Shown here piece after piece: positions 7,895-17,667 of a DNA stretch of 64,000 nucleotides. The stretch is from Lentisphaerota bacterium (GTDB lineage: Bacteria > Verrucomicrobiota > Lentisphaeria > Victivallales > Victivallaceae). A program made the translations under genes and the position numbers. The notes beneath the pieces are model-generated. The model made no database searches, was not told the DNA's origin, and saw only the letters and a program-made list of their open reading frames with translations. The stretch lies in NCBI GenBank assembly GCA_015061685.1, contig SUWD01000001.1, forward strand, positions 62,001 to 126,000. The letters are read 5' to 3'. Every line of letters starts with the position of its first letter. Positions within the stretch are counted from its first letter, which is position 1.

Positions 7895-10663
7895 TTATTT
7901 TGGCTCACTGTAAATCTCGATTTCCGAAATACCGAATCCGTCAAAGTCGTAAACACTTATCCGGTCAGTTTCCACCGGAGAAACACTCTGTACTCTGCCG
8001 AATGATTGATCTCCTGCCTTGTATCTGCCGAATTCTCCAACCGGTGTACGCACTTTGAAACTGCGGATATCTCTGCCGTACAGTTCCAGACGGGAAATTT
8101 TCACCTTTTCCGGGAAAATCAACGTCACCTCGCACCGGGGATCTTTTGCCCGGTCAAACACATGGATCGACGAATATGCCCCGTCACAATACTGATAGAG
8201 TGGTATCCGGGGATCTGTAAGCGTACTGGAAGTAAACTTCAATCCCGGATTTGCCCGGTAATAGGCTAAATTCCCCTCTCTGTGCAATGCTTTGAGGGCG
8301 GCAGAAACCGCTTCTTTTTCCTCCTCTGCGGTAAAGGCGGCGGCTTTTTCGCTGCCGGTTGTGTAGATTCTGGTCTCATACCGGGCAAGTTTATCTTTGA
8401 TCCTGCCCTTTTCCGGAGTGACCGTTTCGCCCTTTTTACCGGCAATGAAAAATTTCCTGCCGGATGGAGAAGCCAGATCAATGGATAAGTCACCCGGAGT
8501 AAGGTTGACGGCGATCAGATAATCTTCGCCGTTGACATTTTTATAAGATGCCGCTGCCAGCTCCCGGGTCATGGAAAGCTCCTTGCGTAACTGGGGATTC
8601 TGCCACAATTCAATGAATATCTCCATTTCGTTCCGCAATTTCGCCACATGGATATGCAGTGCCGGATCAGTGTAATTCAACTCATAACTGTACCAGATGA
8701 CCCCGGTATGACCATTGAGCAGAGTCTGATAGTGCATGTTGCGTAATTCAGTATAATCCGGGATCCGGTGCCCTTTTGAACCGTAAGCATTCCAGGTGAA
8801 TCCCTGCGGCACTCCCCACTGGGCACGGTTATCCAGTTTTTTACTGGCGGCAAGCAATTCGCCGTAACGTCCGATGGGAGAAGCTGCATTGCCGTTTTCC
8901 AGAAATCCCGGATAGTAATCCGGCATGGAAATATCCCCGATCCCCCGGTATTTGAGCAGACCGTCAATGGAGTTGTTGCAGATCACCGTCGGATGGTAGG
9001 GATCAGCTTCCCGGCAGACAGCGGCGACTTTTTCCAATCTTGACCGCAGCCACGGTTCATATTCCGGTTCATCGGCAATATACCACGCCAGCAACGCAGG
9101 ATGAGTGCTGAATTTACTGACCCGGCGACGGATAAGTTCCGCTTCATTGTCACTCAATGCCCGCTTGTAAGCGGCATTGGTCATCATACTGCCGTTGGGA
9201 TAGCAGTAAGAGATGACTTTCAGTCCGAGTTTATGGGCATTATCCAGATAAGCTTGCACCTCATCATCGCTCCGCCATGGGAAATTGTAGTGAAAATCCA
9301 GTTTGTAACCCTCCTTTGCACCATCCTCCGGATTCAACCGGAACCAGCCGTAAGGAGTAAAAGGTTTGCCGTCAACCAGCAACACACCGTTGCGGGCGAT
9401 CCGCACTTCGCCATCCTGACGGGGCAGTTTGCGGATAACTTTTGTACAGCTCAATTTCCCCCGCCGGACGACAAGAGTATAAGAACCCTCCGGCAGAATA
9501 TTCACCGGCAGAGAGAAATTCCCCTCCTTATCCGCCGTACCGGAGACGAGAACTGCCCCCTTGGCATCCAGCAAACTTACCTGCACAGCTTTATCCGCAT
9601 CATCTGAAGCATTTATCTGCACTTTCCCGGCAATCGCTGAAATTTTTTCGTCACTGTAAATATTATCCCGGTACCCGGGAGAATCCAGCACGATGCTGAC
9701 CGGCTGATATTCCAATGTGACCGTCCGGCTCTGAAGCAATCTGCTTTGGCGGCGTTCCCGTACTTCAACAAGAATATCCAATTTTTCTTTATAGGGCAAG
9801 TCAAAGGCGATCTCACAGCTTAAATTAGCATCAACTGCCCGTTTCGCCGCCGCTTTACCGTTGATAAGCACCTCCACGAAACGGAGTTTGCCGCTGCGGT
9901 TGTGCAGCTGGATTTTACCGGTGACACTTTTGCCGTCTTTAACTTTCAGATCATACGGTGCGGAAAGGCGGTAGGCATAAGATTCCAGACCGGGAACTTT
10001 GATCACACCATCGGCAAAAGTTTCCGGCACCTGCAACGAGCCTTTTGCCGGAGAAAAACTGGAAATCTCCCGCTTTTTCCCATAACGCTGACGGGCAACA
10101 TTGAAACGGATCCTGCCGTCACCGCTGACAAATCCCAATTCCGCAAGCGGCAGAGCGATCTCCACTGAAAAGTGATCTTTGCCGGTAAATGCCGCACTGC
10201 GTGCCTTTTGGAAGTTCCAAGCCGGATTGGCGACCATGCCTTTCTGACTGTAATATGAGTCATATTCCGTACCCAGAGAATTGACGATGATATGGCAGAG
10301 ATTCTCGGAAAAATTTTCCGCATCGATCATCACTTCCACGCAATCATCGAAAAATACCATATCATCCCGTTTGCTCCGGGTACGCTTCAAAACCGATGTA
10401 TCCGGTTCTTCCGCCCGTATCAGAAAAATAAGTTCCCCTCCAAATACTCCTGCCTTGAAAGCGGTCTTGGCATCCGGAACCACATTCGTCCCCACTACGG
10501 AAAAATCCCCGTACCACGGCAATCCCTGCCACGCCGGATCGTCTCCTTTGCCGTCAATCACCGGTGCTGATGTCAGTTGAGGGAACTCAACCGGCTCCGC
10601 CGCCGAAGCGGAAAACAAAGCAAAAAATACAAATAACAGAGATAAAAACAACTTGATTTTCAT
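7895..10663 (-). CDS. secreted CBM9-like plus TIM-barrel putative glycosidase
   Basis: A 922-aa exported protein. Signal peptide about 1-21 (ends SASA). Residues ~25-215 resemble the CBM9/DOMON-type fold ([12 protein letters not shown], then the D..V.V.iDAEN pattern). A beta-sandwich stretch follows (~220-420), then a barrel-like region starting [12 protein letters not shown] near 430 with [12 protein letters not shown] near 525-535, where an acidic pair sits as in clan GH-A like enzymes. The C-terminus (~770-920) looks like another binding module ([16 protein letters not shown]). The exact GH family is not recognised. Its start overlaps the stop of the pseudopilin gene by 4 bp (ATGA), so translation is coupled. 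Confidence 0.7.
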   Translation of the reverse strand: MKIKLFLSLLFVFFALFSASAAEPVEFPQLTSAPVIDGKGDDPAWQGLPWYGDFSVVGTNVVPDAKTAFKAGVFGGELIFLIRAEEPDTSVLKRTRSKRDDMVFFDDCVEVMIDAENFSENLCHIIVNSLGTEYDSYYSQKGMVANPAWNFQKARSAAFTGKDHFSVEIALPLAELGFVSGDGRIRFNVARQRYGKKREISSFSPAKGSLQVPETFADGVIKVPGLESYAYRLSAPYDLKVKDGKSVTGKIQLHNRSGKLRFVEVLINGKAAAKRAVDANLSCEIAFDLPYKEKLDILVEVRERRQSRLLQSRTVTLEYQPVSIVLDSPGYRDNIYSDEKISAIAGKVQINASDDADKAVQVSLLDAKGAVLVSGTADKEGNFSLPVNILPEGSYTLVVRRGKLSCTKVIRKLPRQDGEVRIARNGVLLVDGKPFTPYGWFRLNPEDGAKEGYKLDFHYNFPWRSDDEVQAYLDNAHKLGLKVISYCYPNGSMMTNAAYKRALSDNEAELIRRRVSKFSTHPALLAWYIADEPEYEPWLRSRLEKVAAVCREADPYHPTVICNNSIDGLLKYRGIGDISMPDYYPGFLENGNAASPIGRYGELLAASKKLDNRAQWGVPQGFTWNAYGSKGHRIPDYTELRNMHYQTLLNGHTGVIWYSYELNYTDPALHIHVAKLRNEMEIFIELWQNPQLRKELSMTRELAAASYKNVNGEDYLIAVNLTPGDLSIDLASPSGRKFFIAGKKGETVTPEKGRIKDKLARYETRIYTTGSEKAAAFTAEEEKEAVSAALKALHREGNLAYYRANPGLKFTSSTLTDPRIPLYQYCDGAYSSIHVFDRAKDPRCEVTLIFPEKVKISRLELYGRDIRSFKVRTPVGEFGRYKAGDQSFGRVQSVSPVETDRISVYDFDGFGISEIEIYSEPK

Positions 10664-11433
10664 TTCAAAAGTACCGTAAAGATCTTATCATAATTTGCCC
10701 CGGCTTCGCTGACACTTCCCCAGTTTCTGCCGCCGTCGGTATTGTAATTACGCCACTGATAATTGGTCACATGACCATCGTAACAAAGGGCATTGGCTCC
10801 GCCGCTGTGCCGCTTTTTAGCAACATAAGAGTACCAGCGGCTCTGATAACAATCTGCCCAGACCCCCAATTCATTGCTCAAGCCGGCATCTTTGTTGTCT
10901 GCTTTATCCACGATTATCCGGAAATCACTTGGATTTTTGATCTCGCTGTCTTTGACCGCCACTTTGAGGATACTCGGATAATTGGCATTTTCCATGATCT
11001 CTTTTTCACCGCCGAAAAAGCCGTTTTTCAGATAGTTGCTGTAAAACTCTTTAGTCGTGTCATCTGTGGCATACCACGACAAGGGCAGTTGAGCTGACGG
11101 ACAGGCAAGCACCTGCGGTTCCGGCTGACGCTGAACCGGGGTATATCCCAGCTCTTTACTGACAAGATACATCCAGGTATTCTCAGTATCTCCGCCGTCA
11201 TCAAGATAATGCGGCATGATATAACCGTCACTCTTGTCAATATACATTGCCACACCGGTTCCGATCTGCTTGAGATTGCTTATACAGCTGGCATTGCGGC
11301 CGCTGTCCCTCGCCTTATTCAAAGCCGGGAGCAATATCGCCGCCAGAATTGCGATGATCGCAATGACTACGAGAAGTTCAATAAGAGTAAAACACAAGTG
11401 CTTTACTTTCCAACGGAAAAACATTGTTTTCAT
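10660..11433 (-). CDS. pseudopilin-like protein with H-X9-DG motif
   Basis: A 257-aa protein with a type IV prepilin N-terminus: short basic leader, then [20 protein letters not shown], with the conserved Glu at mature position 5, which prepilin peptidase would process. The C-terminal region carries H-x9-DG (RHSGG to CYDGH), hallmark of the DUF1559/lentisphaeral pseudopilin family. Start at 11433 is supported by GGAG upstream; the frame runs 32 codons further without signals. Located second in a carbohydrate operon. The role is not established for the family; a surface or secretion-associated fibre acting with the hydrolases is an inference. Confidence 0.85.
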   Translation of the reverse strand: MKTMFFRWKVKHLCFTLIELLVVIAIIAILAAILLPALNKARDSGRNASCISNLKQIGTGVAMYIDKSDGYIMPHYLDDGGDTENTWMYLVSKELGYTPVQRQPEPQVLACPSAQLPLSWYATDDTTKEFYSNYLKNGFFGGEKEIMENANYPSILKVAVKDSEIKNPSDFRIIVDKADNKDAGLSNELGVWADCYQSRWYSYVAKKRHSGGANALCYDGHVTNYQWRNYNTDGGRNWGSVSEAGANYDKIFTVLLK

Positions 11434-11465
11434 ACTTTTTTTCTCCTTTTTATTAGGGGTTTGGG

Positions 11466-13388
11466 TTAAAGCTGTATCATTGAATAAGAGTGCCCGGGAA
11501 CAACTCCTTTGCGTCCACGGTACTCCCACGATTTTTCTTCCGCATGATAATTGCCGATAAACAACGCTTTTCTGCCATCCGGAGCCTGCCAGATACCGTG
11601 AAGCAGCGAAGGCATCTCTACGGTAACGGTTTTGAATTCATCCGGCTTGGTAAAAATCATCCTCTGCATAAAAGTAACTTCACTTACACCGCACTCAAAT
11701 CCTGCCGGATCGAGCATCGTACCATCAAACAGGAAATCAATATGAGCATGGTAAAACTTCGCCGTCTCCACAATGAAACGCCAGATATCAGCATATTCCG
11801 GATCGGTGTGGATCTTGCCGGTAAGATTGCAAACCATCGGCTGCGTACCGAATACCACATTGCGGATAACATCGATGTAAAAATGTTCCGGGTAAAGTTT
11901 GTGCCACGCTTTTTCCTCCTGCCAGCGGTCTTCCGGCGGCCACAACGGATCCCACGGCGGGATCCCGTCCGGCAGGGCGTAATTGCCGAATAACGCCATC
12001 GCATTTTTCCCGTGATAAATCGCCGGGAATACCGGAATAACGGTATTGCCGCCGCCGAAGTGTTCCAGAGATGAGGTATTCACCACGATCGCCGCATCCA
12101 AAAGATCCATAAACGTTTCCGTACACCCCTCGGAGGAAAATGGATAGTCCGGATTCTCCTCTTTCAGCCGGATGATCAATTTCCGGTATCCTTCTGCCAT
12201 AAACTTGCCGCCGCCCTGCAGGTGTCCGTGATCTTTACTGTAACAAGGCACATTGGCAAAAGCTCCGATCATATCCAGATATTGTCCGGACAAACCGCAG
12301 TCATGCAGTTTTTTCACCTGATCCGAAATCAAATCCTGAAATTCTTTTGAGCATGAACACATCCACGCCAGACGGTGCTGGGTATAGCGGTTGAATATAT
12401 TATTTTTCACTTCGCCATTTATGTCGATCACCGCCCCTTTCATGCCGCCGCCGGAAAAAGACGGATCGTCCATATCCCAGCATACGCCATTGAGATAAAC
12501 CTGCACGAATATTCCCTTTTCCCGGAGCATGGCAACCGCATTGCGGAAATTCTCCACCCCCTCCCGCGGCGGCCAGAAGTTGGGATAATTGGTATCGTAG
12601 GGGTTGTGGTGCCACCAGTACCAGTCCAATGCCAGTGGAATACCGGGCAACTCTTTCTGCAATGCCAGAAGCGGAGGGATGACATCTTCTATTTTTCCCC
12701 GGTTCCAGAGCCACATTCCCAGATCACGCAAAGGATTTTCCTTTGTGCGGGCGGTGAATTCCCGCCGGGTAAGGGCATACTCTTTGTATATCTGTGCCGC
12801 GTCGAACCAGCTGCCGGTAAAATTGCCGAAAACACACACTCCCGGCATCTCCCAATCGGCAAAAGCTCTTTCACCGTTTCCGGTATCAAATGCCATGGAA
12901 AATTCAGCGGTATGTTTTTCTCTGTCCGGACGCAGATAAACTTTTCGCGGATCCGGTTCACTGCTGCGGGAATCCAGATAAATTCCGGTATTGTCCGGAT
13001 AAAGCAGAGCAAAAAGTGTCGTCGATGAGCAGTAAAATTCATTATCTTTGCCATCGGCCAAAAGCCACGGATCGTTGATCAGCAACCCCAGATCAATAGC
13101 CCCGTCCATAAGTTTCACCTTGTCATCGTAAGGGCAAATCAGCACCGGGAAACGGATTTCGGTGATGAATTTTCCGGAGTTGAATCCGCTGATATATATT
13201 CTGCCCTGCAAACGCTGCTCTTTTTCAGGTTTTATCTCCGTGGTCACACAGAAATTTTCCCCGTATATCCGGTGTCCGCACCATCTGCCGGAACCATTTT
13301 CCCCGGCATGAAACGATTGCATATCCTCCGGCGTGATACACTCCGTTTTGCCGCCGGAATCACGCACACAAATTTTCCATGAAATCAT
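11466..13388 (-). CDS. putative glycoside hydrolase, DUF6259-like
   Basis: A 640-aa protein without a signal peptide. An N-terminal beta-sandwich (~1-215) precedes a TIM-barrel-like region with aromatic and acidic clusters ([29 protein letters not shown]), like DUF6259 proteins of Lentisphaerota and Verrucomicrobiota, which are distantly related to GH36/GH-D enzymes. The catalytic residues are not assigned; Asp in LDWYWW and Asp in YLDMIG are candidates. First gene of the operon, 32 bp before the pseudopilin gene, and transcribed from the promoter at 13421-13449, divergent from araC. Substrate unknown. Confidence 0.7.
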   Translation of the reverse strand: MISWKICVRDSGGKTECITPEDMQSFHAGENGSGRWCGHRIYGENFCVTTEIKPEKEQRLQGRIYISGFNSGKFITEIRFPVLICPYDDKVKLMDGAIDLGLLINDPWLLADGKDNEFYCSSTTLFALLYPDNTGIYLDSRSSEPDPRKVYLRPDREKHTAEFSMAFDTGNGERAFADWEMPGVCVFGNFTGSWFDAAQIYKEYALTRREFTARTKENPLRDLGMWLWNRGKIEDVIPPLLALQKELPGIPLALDWYWWHHNPYDTNYPNFWPPREGVENFRNAVAMLREKGIFVQVYLNGVCWDMDDPSFSGGGMKGAVIDINGEVKNNIFNRYTQHRLAWMCSCSKEFQDLISDQVKKLHDCGLSGQYLDMIGAFANVPCYSKDHGHLQGGGKFMAEGYRKLIIRLKEENPDYPFSSEGCTETFMDLLDAAIVVNTSSLEHFGGGNTVIPVFPAIYHGKNAMALFGNYALPDGIPPWDPLWPPEDRWQEEKAWHKLYPEHFYIDVIRNVVFGTQPMVCNLTGKIHTDPEYADIWRFIVETAKFYHAHIDFLFDGTMLDPAGFECGVSEVTFMQRMIFTKPDEFKTVTVEMPSLLHGIWQAPDGRKALFIGNYHAEEKSWEYRGRKGVVPGHSYSMIQL

Positions 13389-13420
13389 CTGTCTCGGTCT
13401 CCACTTTTGCTGTTGTTTGA

Positions 13421-13449
13421 AATATACGGTAAAACCGGCAAAAAAACAA
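13421..13449 (-). promoter_or_regulatory. promoter of first glycosidase operon
   Basis: Minus strand TTGTTT (13449-13444), 17 bp, TATATT (13426-13421). The poor -35 with a good -10 fits an activator-dependent promoter. The 45 bp between it and the divergent araC promoter hold GTCA-AAAC-TGAC (13453-13464), a small candidate operator. Confidence 0.6.
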
Positions 13450-13494
13450 TAGTCAAAACTGACAAAAAAATATCAATTTTATGCCACAAACCCA

Positions 13495-13523
13495 TTGCAA
13501 TCTTTTTCAGCTCAATGTATATT
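13495..13523 (+). promoter_or_regulatory. promoter of araC-family gene
   Basis: TTGCAA, 17 bp, TATATT. It lies downstream of the ATG at 13481 and therefore rules that codon out as a start. Confidence 0.7.
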
Positions 13524-13555
13524 ATTACACTGTGATACAGGAGGTTCAACAATCA

Positions 13556-14392
13556 ATGGCTGTTTACGGAATATATCTTGAAAACGCCACCAGACGTTTT
13601 TCCGGGATTTTCCCTCTGGAGGCGGCAGGCGGCATTGAAAGTCACCCGTTCTGCAGTGGTTCGGAAAGGGGCAAACTGGAGCTGTGCATCCGGCTTTCCG
13701 GAGAAAATCTCTCGATGAAAGAGTCTTACAACGGCGTGGAAACCGAATTGCGTTACCCGAATGTCCTGATTAAAGTGCCACATGTCGAAAGAAAATATGT
13801 CCTTGACCATCCAAGAGATGTAATCTTTTTCCGCTACAATCCGGAATTGCTGGATGAGTTGACCGACGCCGGTTTGATAAGCAAACCTTACGCATGGCAC
13901 TTTGAAATGACCCCGGAAATCAGCAGAAAATTGCGGGAAGTCGATACCCTGCTCCATGCTCCGAATGTCCGGGGGATCGCTGACCAACTGGATCTGCTGG
14001 CTCTGACCCTCTGGGAATTGCTGCTCATAGAAAGAGATTCCGGCATGGATGACGGATCTGACAATGCCGAAGCAAGAATCAGACAGGTGGCTGCCTATTT
14101 GCAGGTACACTTCGCAGATGAAGTTGATATCGGAGTGGTAGCCCGGAAAAACGGTTTTTCAGAGAGAAATTTTTTCCGCTGTTGGAAAAAGCACTTCACC
14201 ATCACCCCGGCAGAATATATCCGGAGCTTGAAATTTGCAGAAGCAGAGAGACTGCTTACTGAAACCAATCTGCCGGTCATGCGGATAGCAGAGATGCTGG
14301 GGTTTCACAATGCCGGGTACTTCTGTGATCTTTTCCGCCGTTACCGGGGCATGACCCCGTTGAAATTGCGGCAGAATTCATCCCGGAACTGA
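13556..14392 (+). CDS. AraC-family transcriptional regulator
   Basis: A 278-aa regulator. N-terminal sensing region (~1-165) of cupin-like type, then the double helix-turn-helix of the AraC family (~185-275), with VDIGVVARKNGFSERNFFRCWKKHF and MRIAEMLGFHNAGYFCDLFRRYRGMTP. The start at 13556 is chosen because AGGAGG lies 11 bases upstream and because an upstream ATG precedes the promoter. Divergent from the DUF6259/pseudopilin/GH2 operon, so it most likely activates that operon in response to a sugar; the sugar is not known. Confidence 0.9.
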   Translation: MAVYGIYLENATRRFSGIFPLEAAGGIESHPFCSGSERGKLELCIRLSGENLSMKESYNGVETELRYPNVLIKVPHVERKYVLDHPRDVIFFRYNPELLDELTDAGLISKPYAWHFEMTPEISRKLREVDTLLHAPNVRGIADQLDLLALTLWELLLIERDSGMDDGSDNAEARIRQVAAYLQVHFADEVDIGVVARKNGFSERNFFRCWKKHFTITPAEYIRSLKFAEAERLLTETNLPVMRIAEMLGFHNAGYFCDLFRRYRGMTPLKLRQNSSRN

Positions 14393-14401
14393 CCGGAATG
14401 G

Positions 14402-15679
14402 TTATCCGGCTTTGCTGACAATAACAGCCACTCCGTCGGGGATGACTGCGATCCCGGCATCCTCCCCCACAATGGCAAATGCCATTTCCAAAGCTGATTC
14501 CACAGAGGAAGCTGCTTCAAATTTCATTTCCCGGATCAGTTGATGATCGCCGTCAGCAGTAACTATAATGATCTTATAACGGGACATTATCCGGGCAAGA
14601 ATCTGATATTGCCACTGGTCAGGAGTCGTCCGGTTCCGGGGAACCCGGGAAATTTCATCCAGCAGTGTCGCCGGAGAAACCATCTCTTTCAATGTCCGGT
14701 AAAATGCTTCCCCTCCGTGACCGTCAGAACAACCGGCACAAAGAATTATCACTCCGCCGGGACGGCACACCGCTTCGCCGGCAGTCATCCCCTTTACCGC
14801 CTGATAGACATTCTGATCCAGAGGATAACCGCCATTGGAAGTTATCACGATATCTGCCGGAGGCACCGGGATCTGACACTGGGAACGAAGAAATTCACAC
14901 CCTTTACGATGGGCACTTTCCATATTTCCGGCAAAGGCTTTGACTATCTTCTTTTCACCGTTGATGACCACGTTGACAATGAAAGCCAACTTCGCTTTCA
15001 CAGCGGCAAAAAGCATATCTTTGTGGATCGGATTGCCATCCAGACTCCCGGTACGGGCGGCAGGATCATTGATAAATTCCGCACAGTGATTGGCCATGAC
15101 CGTTTCCCGGGCAGCGATCCCCGGAAGAACACTTTTGCGGCCGCCGGAAAAACCGGCAAAAAAGTGCGGTTCTATAAAGCCTTCGGAAATCAGCAGTTCC
15201 GTTTCGCAAGCAAGACGGTTAAGCCGCAAAGCTCCCCCGGAAGGCAATGTCCCGCAGGATATCATATTTTGTTCATCATCCGCATCATGGATAACGATCT
15301 TTTCATTCTTTACAATATCTTCGCCGAATTTAGCTGTCAGCTCTTCCAGCGTGGTTTGCCGGTGACAACCGGTGGCAATCAGAATGGTGATGTCAATTTG
15401 CCCGTTGCCCAGCCGCAAACGGCGGAGCATTTCCGGAATAATGAATTTGCTCGGCACCGGACGGGTGTGATCACTGGCAATGATAACACAGCTTTTACGC
15501 CCTCTTGCCAATTCTTCCAGCGGCAGAGAATCGATCGGCTCATCCAGTGCCCGGCGGATTTCCGCCGCTTCATCCGCCACAGCAGGCGGTAATCGGGATT
15601 CAAAGACTCCCAGCAGATTTTTTTCAGGAAGCAAAGCAGACATTCCGGTCATGCCGTAAGCGATATTGACCTTTTTCAT
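14402..15679 (-). CDS. LarA-family nickel-pincer racemase/epimerase
   Basis: A 425-aa LarA (DUF2088) family protein. LarA racemises lactate; homologues act on other 2-hydroxy acids using a nickel-pincer nucleotide bound through lysine. Visible: HTRP (71-74), GCHR (104-107), EPHFFAGFSGGRKSVLPG from 170, with Lys182 and His198 at the places of the LarA Lys184/His200 nickel ligands. Full length. Its start overlaps the stop of the upstream reductase gene by 4 bp. No larB, larC or larE lies in the window, so cofactor supply must be encoded elsewhere. Linkage to a 2-ketoacid reductase suggests a hydroxyacid pathway (inference); lactate itself is not assured. Confidence 0.85.
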   Translation of the reverse strand: MKKVNIAYGMTGMSALLPEKNLLGVFESRLPPAVADEAAEIRRALDEPIDSLPLEELARGRKSCVIIASDHTRPVPSKFIIPEMLRRLRLGNGQIDITILIATGCHRQTTLEELTAKFGEDIVKNEKIVIHDADDEQNMISCGTLPSGGALRLNRLACETELLISEGFIEPHFFAGFSGGRKSVLPGIAARETVMANHCAEFINDPAARTGSLDGNPIHKDMLFAAVKAKLAFIVNVVINGEKKIVKAFAGNMESAHRKGCEFLRSQCQIPVPPADIVITSNGGYPLDQNVYQAVKGMTAGEAVCRPGGVIILCAGCSDGHGGEAFYRTLKEMVSPATLLDEISRVPRNRTTPDQWQYQILARIMSRYKIIIVTADGDHQLIREMKFEAASSVESALEMAFAIVGEDAGIAVIPDGVAVIVSKAG

Positions 15680-16611
15680 GGCTCAATCCTTTCCGTTTCT
15701 GCCGGATAAGCCGCTTCCCGGCTGCTGATCGCAGCAAGAACCTCTGCATTCAATGGCGTGGGGATACCGTATTTTTCTGCTTTGGCACAGATCGTCCCGG
15801 CGAAAGCATCAACTTCGCTCTTGTGGCGGGCAAGCATATCCTGAAGCATGGAAGTTTTTACATTGCCCGGCATGGAAAGGATCACGTCCATGGCGGCGGA
15901 AATCATATTTTCCGTCTCCGTAACCCCTTCGGCATTCGCCACGGCGACTGCTTCTTCCATAAGTTTACGGCAGTAAGTCAGAAGTTTTTCATCCCGCTGA
16001 ACCATCCCGTAATCAGCCGAAAACATCGCCTGCGTCTGATTTATCCCCACATTGAGAACAAATTTTTTCCAGGTTGCTGAAAGCATATTTTCCGGGATCT
16101 CCACCGGGATCCCTGCCCGTTTGAATAATTCATATACCGGAGTTAAAAATTCCGCTTCGCCGCCGCAATAAAATGTACCGACCCCGTCGTGGGTGATAAA
16201 ATTCTTTTCCCGGACACTGGCATGACCGAGGAAATATCCCCGCAATACCGGATTTGACGGGAAACGTGCCTGTATGACTTCATGGGCGGTTATACCATTT
16301 AATAACGGTAGAAAAATGGTCTTTTCCCCGACTACCGGAACTACATTATCCAATGCCTCTGCCAAAGCGACCGTTTTCGTCGCCGCAATGATCAGATCCG
16401 CCGGAGGCAGATCACCCATCTCCTCCGGAGCGGCAAAAGTAAAGTCAAGTTTTTTCCGGTTGAGGAAAATGCCATCCCTGCGGTAACGGATCACCCGGGG
16501 CATATCCGCAGCGGCAGTAAAACGGATATCCGGCAGTTTCAAAAGTTTCTCTGCCGGTAAAACGCCTACCGCCCCTGCACCCAGAAGCACAATATGTTTC
16601 AATAAAGCCAT
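15676..16611 (-). CDS. 2-dehydropantoate 2-reductase family protein
   Basis: A 311-aa NADPH-dependent 2-ketoacid reductase of the PanE/ApbA family. Rossmann motif GAGAVG near the N-terminus, LPLLNGITAHEVIQ, and the helical C-terminal domain with ATWKKFVLNVGINQTQA holding the catalytic Lys. PanE reduces ketopantoate to pantoate for CoA synthesis, but many paralogues act on other ketoacids, and the position between an FKBP gene and a LarA-family gene argues for caution. The ATG at 16611 is preferred; an in-frame TTG at 16632 lacks a ribosome binding site. Overlaps the downstream gene by 4 bp. Confidence 0.85.
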   Translation of the reverse strand: MALLKHIVLLGAGAVGVLPAEKLLKLPDIRFTAAADMPRVIRYRRDGIFLNRKKLDFTFAAPEEMGDLPPADLIIAATKTVALAEALDNVVPVVGEKTIFLPLLNGITAHEVIQARFPSNPVLRGYFLGHASVREKNFITHDGVGTFYCGGEAEFLTPVYELFKRAGIPVEIPENMLSATWKKFVLNVGINQTQAMFSADYGMVQRDEKLLTYCRKLMEEAVAVANAEGVTETENMISAAMDVILSMPGNVKTSMLQDMLARHKSEVDAFAGTICAKAEKYGIPTPLNAEVLAAISSREAAYPAETERIEP

Positions 16612-16639
16612 GATCCGGTTACCGAAATTCAAAGATTAT

Positions 16640-17266
16640 TTATTTTTCGATGCCGAGCAGCTCGACTTCAAAGATCAATGTGGAGTGCGGCGGAATGGCA
16701 TTACCTGCACCGTGGGCGCCGTAACCGAGACGGGAGGGGATGAAAAGGCGGTATTTGGCTCCGACTTTCATCAGCTGCAGAGCTTCCGTCCAACCGGCAA
16801 TGACCTGATCCACCGGGAAATCGATCGGTTCGCCGCGGGCGATGGAGCTGTCGAAAATCACGCCATTGGGCAATTTGCCCTCGTAATGGACTTTTACGGT
16901 GGATTTCGGACCGGGTTTTTCGCCGTTGCCCTCTTTCAAAATCTGATACTGCAAACCGCTTTTGGTGGTATTGACGCCCTGCTTTTTACCGTTTTCCTCG
17001 AAAAATTTCTTTTCAGCAGCGAGGATCGCTTCGCTGTCGGCATTCTTTTTATTCTCGACCTCCTGAAGCATCTGCTGAAGTTTACGCATTTCGGCGGCGT
17101 ATTCGGTTTTGGTAAGTTTCAATTCTCCGCCGTTGAGCAATTCAGCAACAGCATTTCCCAGCAGCGGCAGGTCAACTTTTACCGGAAGCTGCTGGATACT
17201 GGTCGCAAAATTCATCGCCAGAGCATAAGCCAGACGGTCGGAATCACTTTTCAATTCGATAGCCAT
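16640..17266 (-). CDS. FKBP-type peptidyl-prolyl isomerase
   Basis: A 208-aa FkpA/Mip-like prolyl isomerase. N-terminal helical dimerisation region (~1-95), then the FKBP domain (~105-207) with VKVHYEGKLPNGVIFDSS, GWTEALQLMKVGAKYRLFIPSRLGYG and PPHSTLIFEVELL. No signal peptide is visible, unlike most Mip/FkpA proteins, so a cytoplasmic location is likely. AAGGG precedes the ATG. First gene of the FKBP/reductase/LarA operon, possibly by chance of location. Family assignment is firm. Confidence 0.93.
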   Translation of the reverse strand: MAIELKSDSDRLAYALAMNFATSIQQLPVKVDLPLLGNAVAELLNGGELKLTKTEYAAEMRKLQQMLQEVENKKNADSEAILAAEKKFFEENGKKQGVNTTKSGLQYQILKEGNGEKPGPKSTVKVHYEGKLPNGVIFDSSIARGEPIDFPVDQVIAGWTEALQLMKVGAKYRLFIPSRLGYGAHGAGNAIPPHSTLIFEVELLGIEK

Positions 17267-17418
17267 TTTCTTTTTCCCTTTATATTATTATATTGTCAAG
17301 TCCATTGGTACATTTCTAAAGATAACCTGAAAAACCCGAAAAGTCAACCTGAAAACCGCTTTTTTCCCGCCGGAATACCAAAAAATCAATTTTTTTACAC
17401 TTTTTTCACGAAAATCGC

Positions 17419-17446
17419 TTGCATTTTTCCAAAAAGGATGTATTTT
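17419..17446 (+). promoter_or_regulatory. possible promoter of tRNA-Asp
   Basis: TTGCAT, 16 bp, TATTTT. It lies ~55 bp before the mature tRNA, leaving a 5' leader for RNase P. The rest of 17267-17500 is AT-rich and shows no other feature. Confidence 0.45.
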
Positions 17447-17500
17447 ATGTAACTGTTGACAGCGACACATGCAGTCAGCACCCGATAAAGATTATGGCGC

Positions 17501-17577
17501 GGGGGAGTAGCTCAACTGGTTAGAGTGCCACCCTGTCACGGTGGATGTTGCGGGTTCGAGTCCCGTCTCTCTCGCCA
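17501..17577 (+). tRNA. tRNA-Asp (GTC)
   Basis: Seven-bp acceptor (GGGGGAG with CTCTCTC, two G-U pairs), D arm GCTC/GAGT, anticodon stem CCACC/GGTGG with loop CTGTCAC (anticodon GTC), T arm GCGGG/CCCGT with TTCGAGT, discriminator G and encoded CCA. Confidence 0.97.
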
Positions 17578-17587
17578 TTATTTTACG

Positions 17588-17620
17588 AAGGCATCAGAAA
17601 AAATCTGGTGCCTTTTGTTT
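17588..17620 (+). terminator. intrinsic terminator after tRNA-Asp
   Basis: AAGGCATCAGA (17588-17598) pairs with TCTGGTGCCTT (17604-17614), with a T-rich tail. Confidence 0.75.
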
Positions 17621-17667
17621 TATCAGCACCTCTCCCCGGACAATCATCAAAAAAAGAGGACAACATT

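Noticed and set aside
13481..13555. Upstream start for the AraC gene
   Set aside because: The ATG at 13481 lies before the -35 box of the only good promoter and has no ribosome binding site.
14394..14411. CCGGA/TCCGG hairpin between the AraC and LarA-family genes as terminator
   Set aside because: Five-bp stem, overlaps the coding end of the LarA-family gene, and no T run in either direction.
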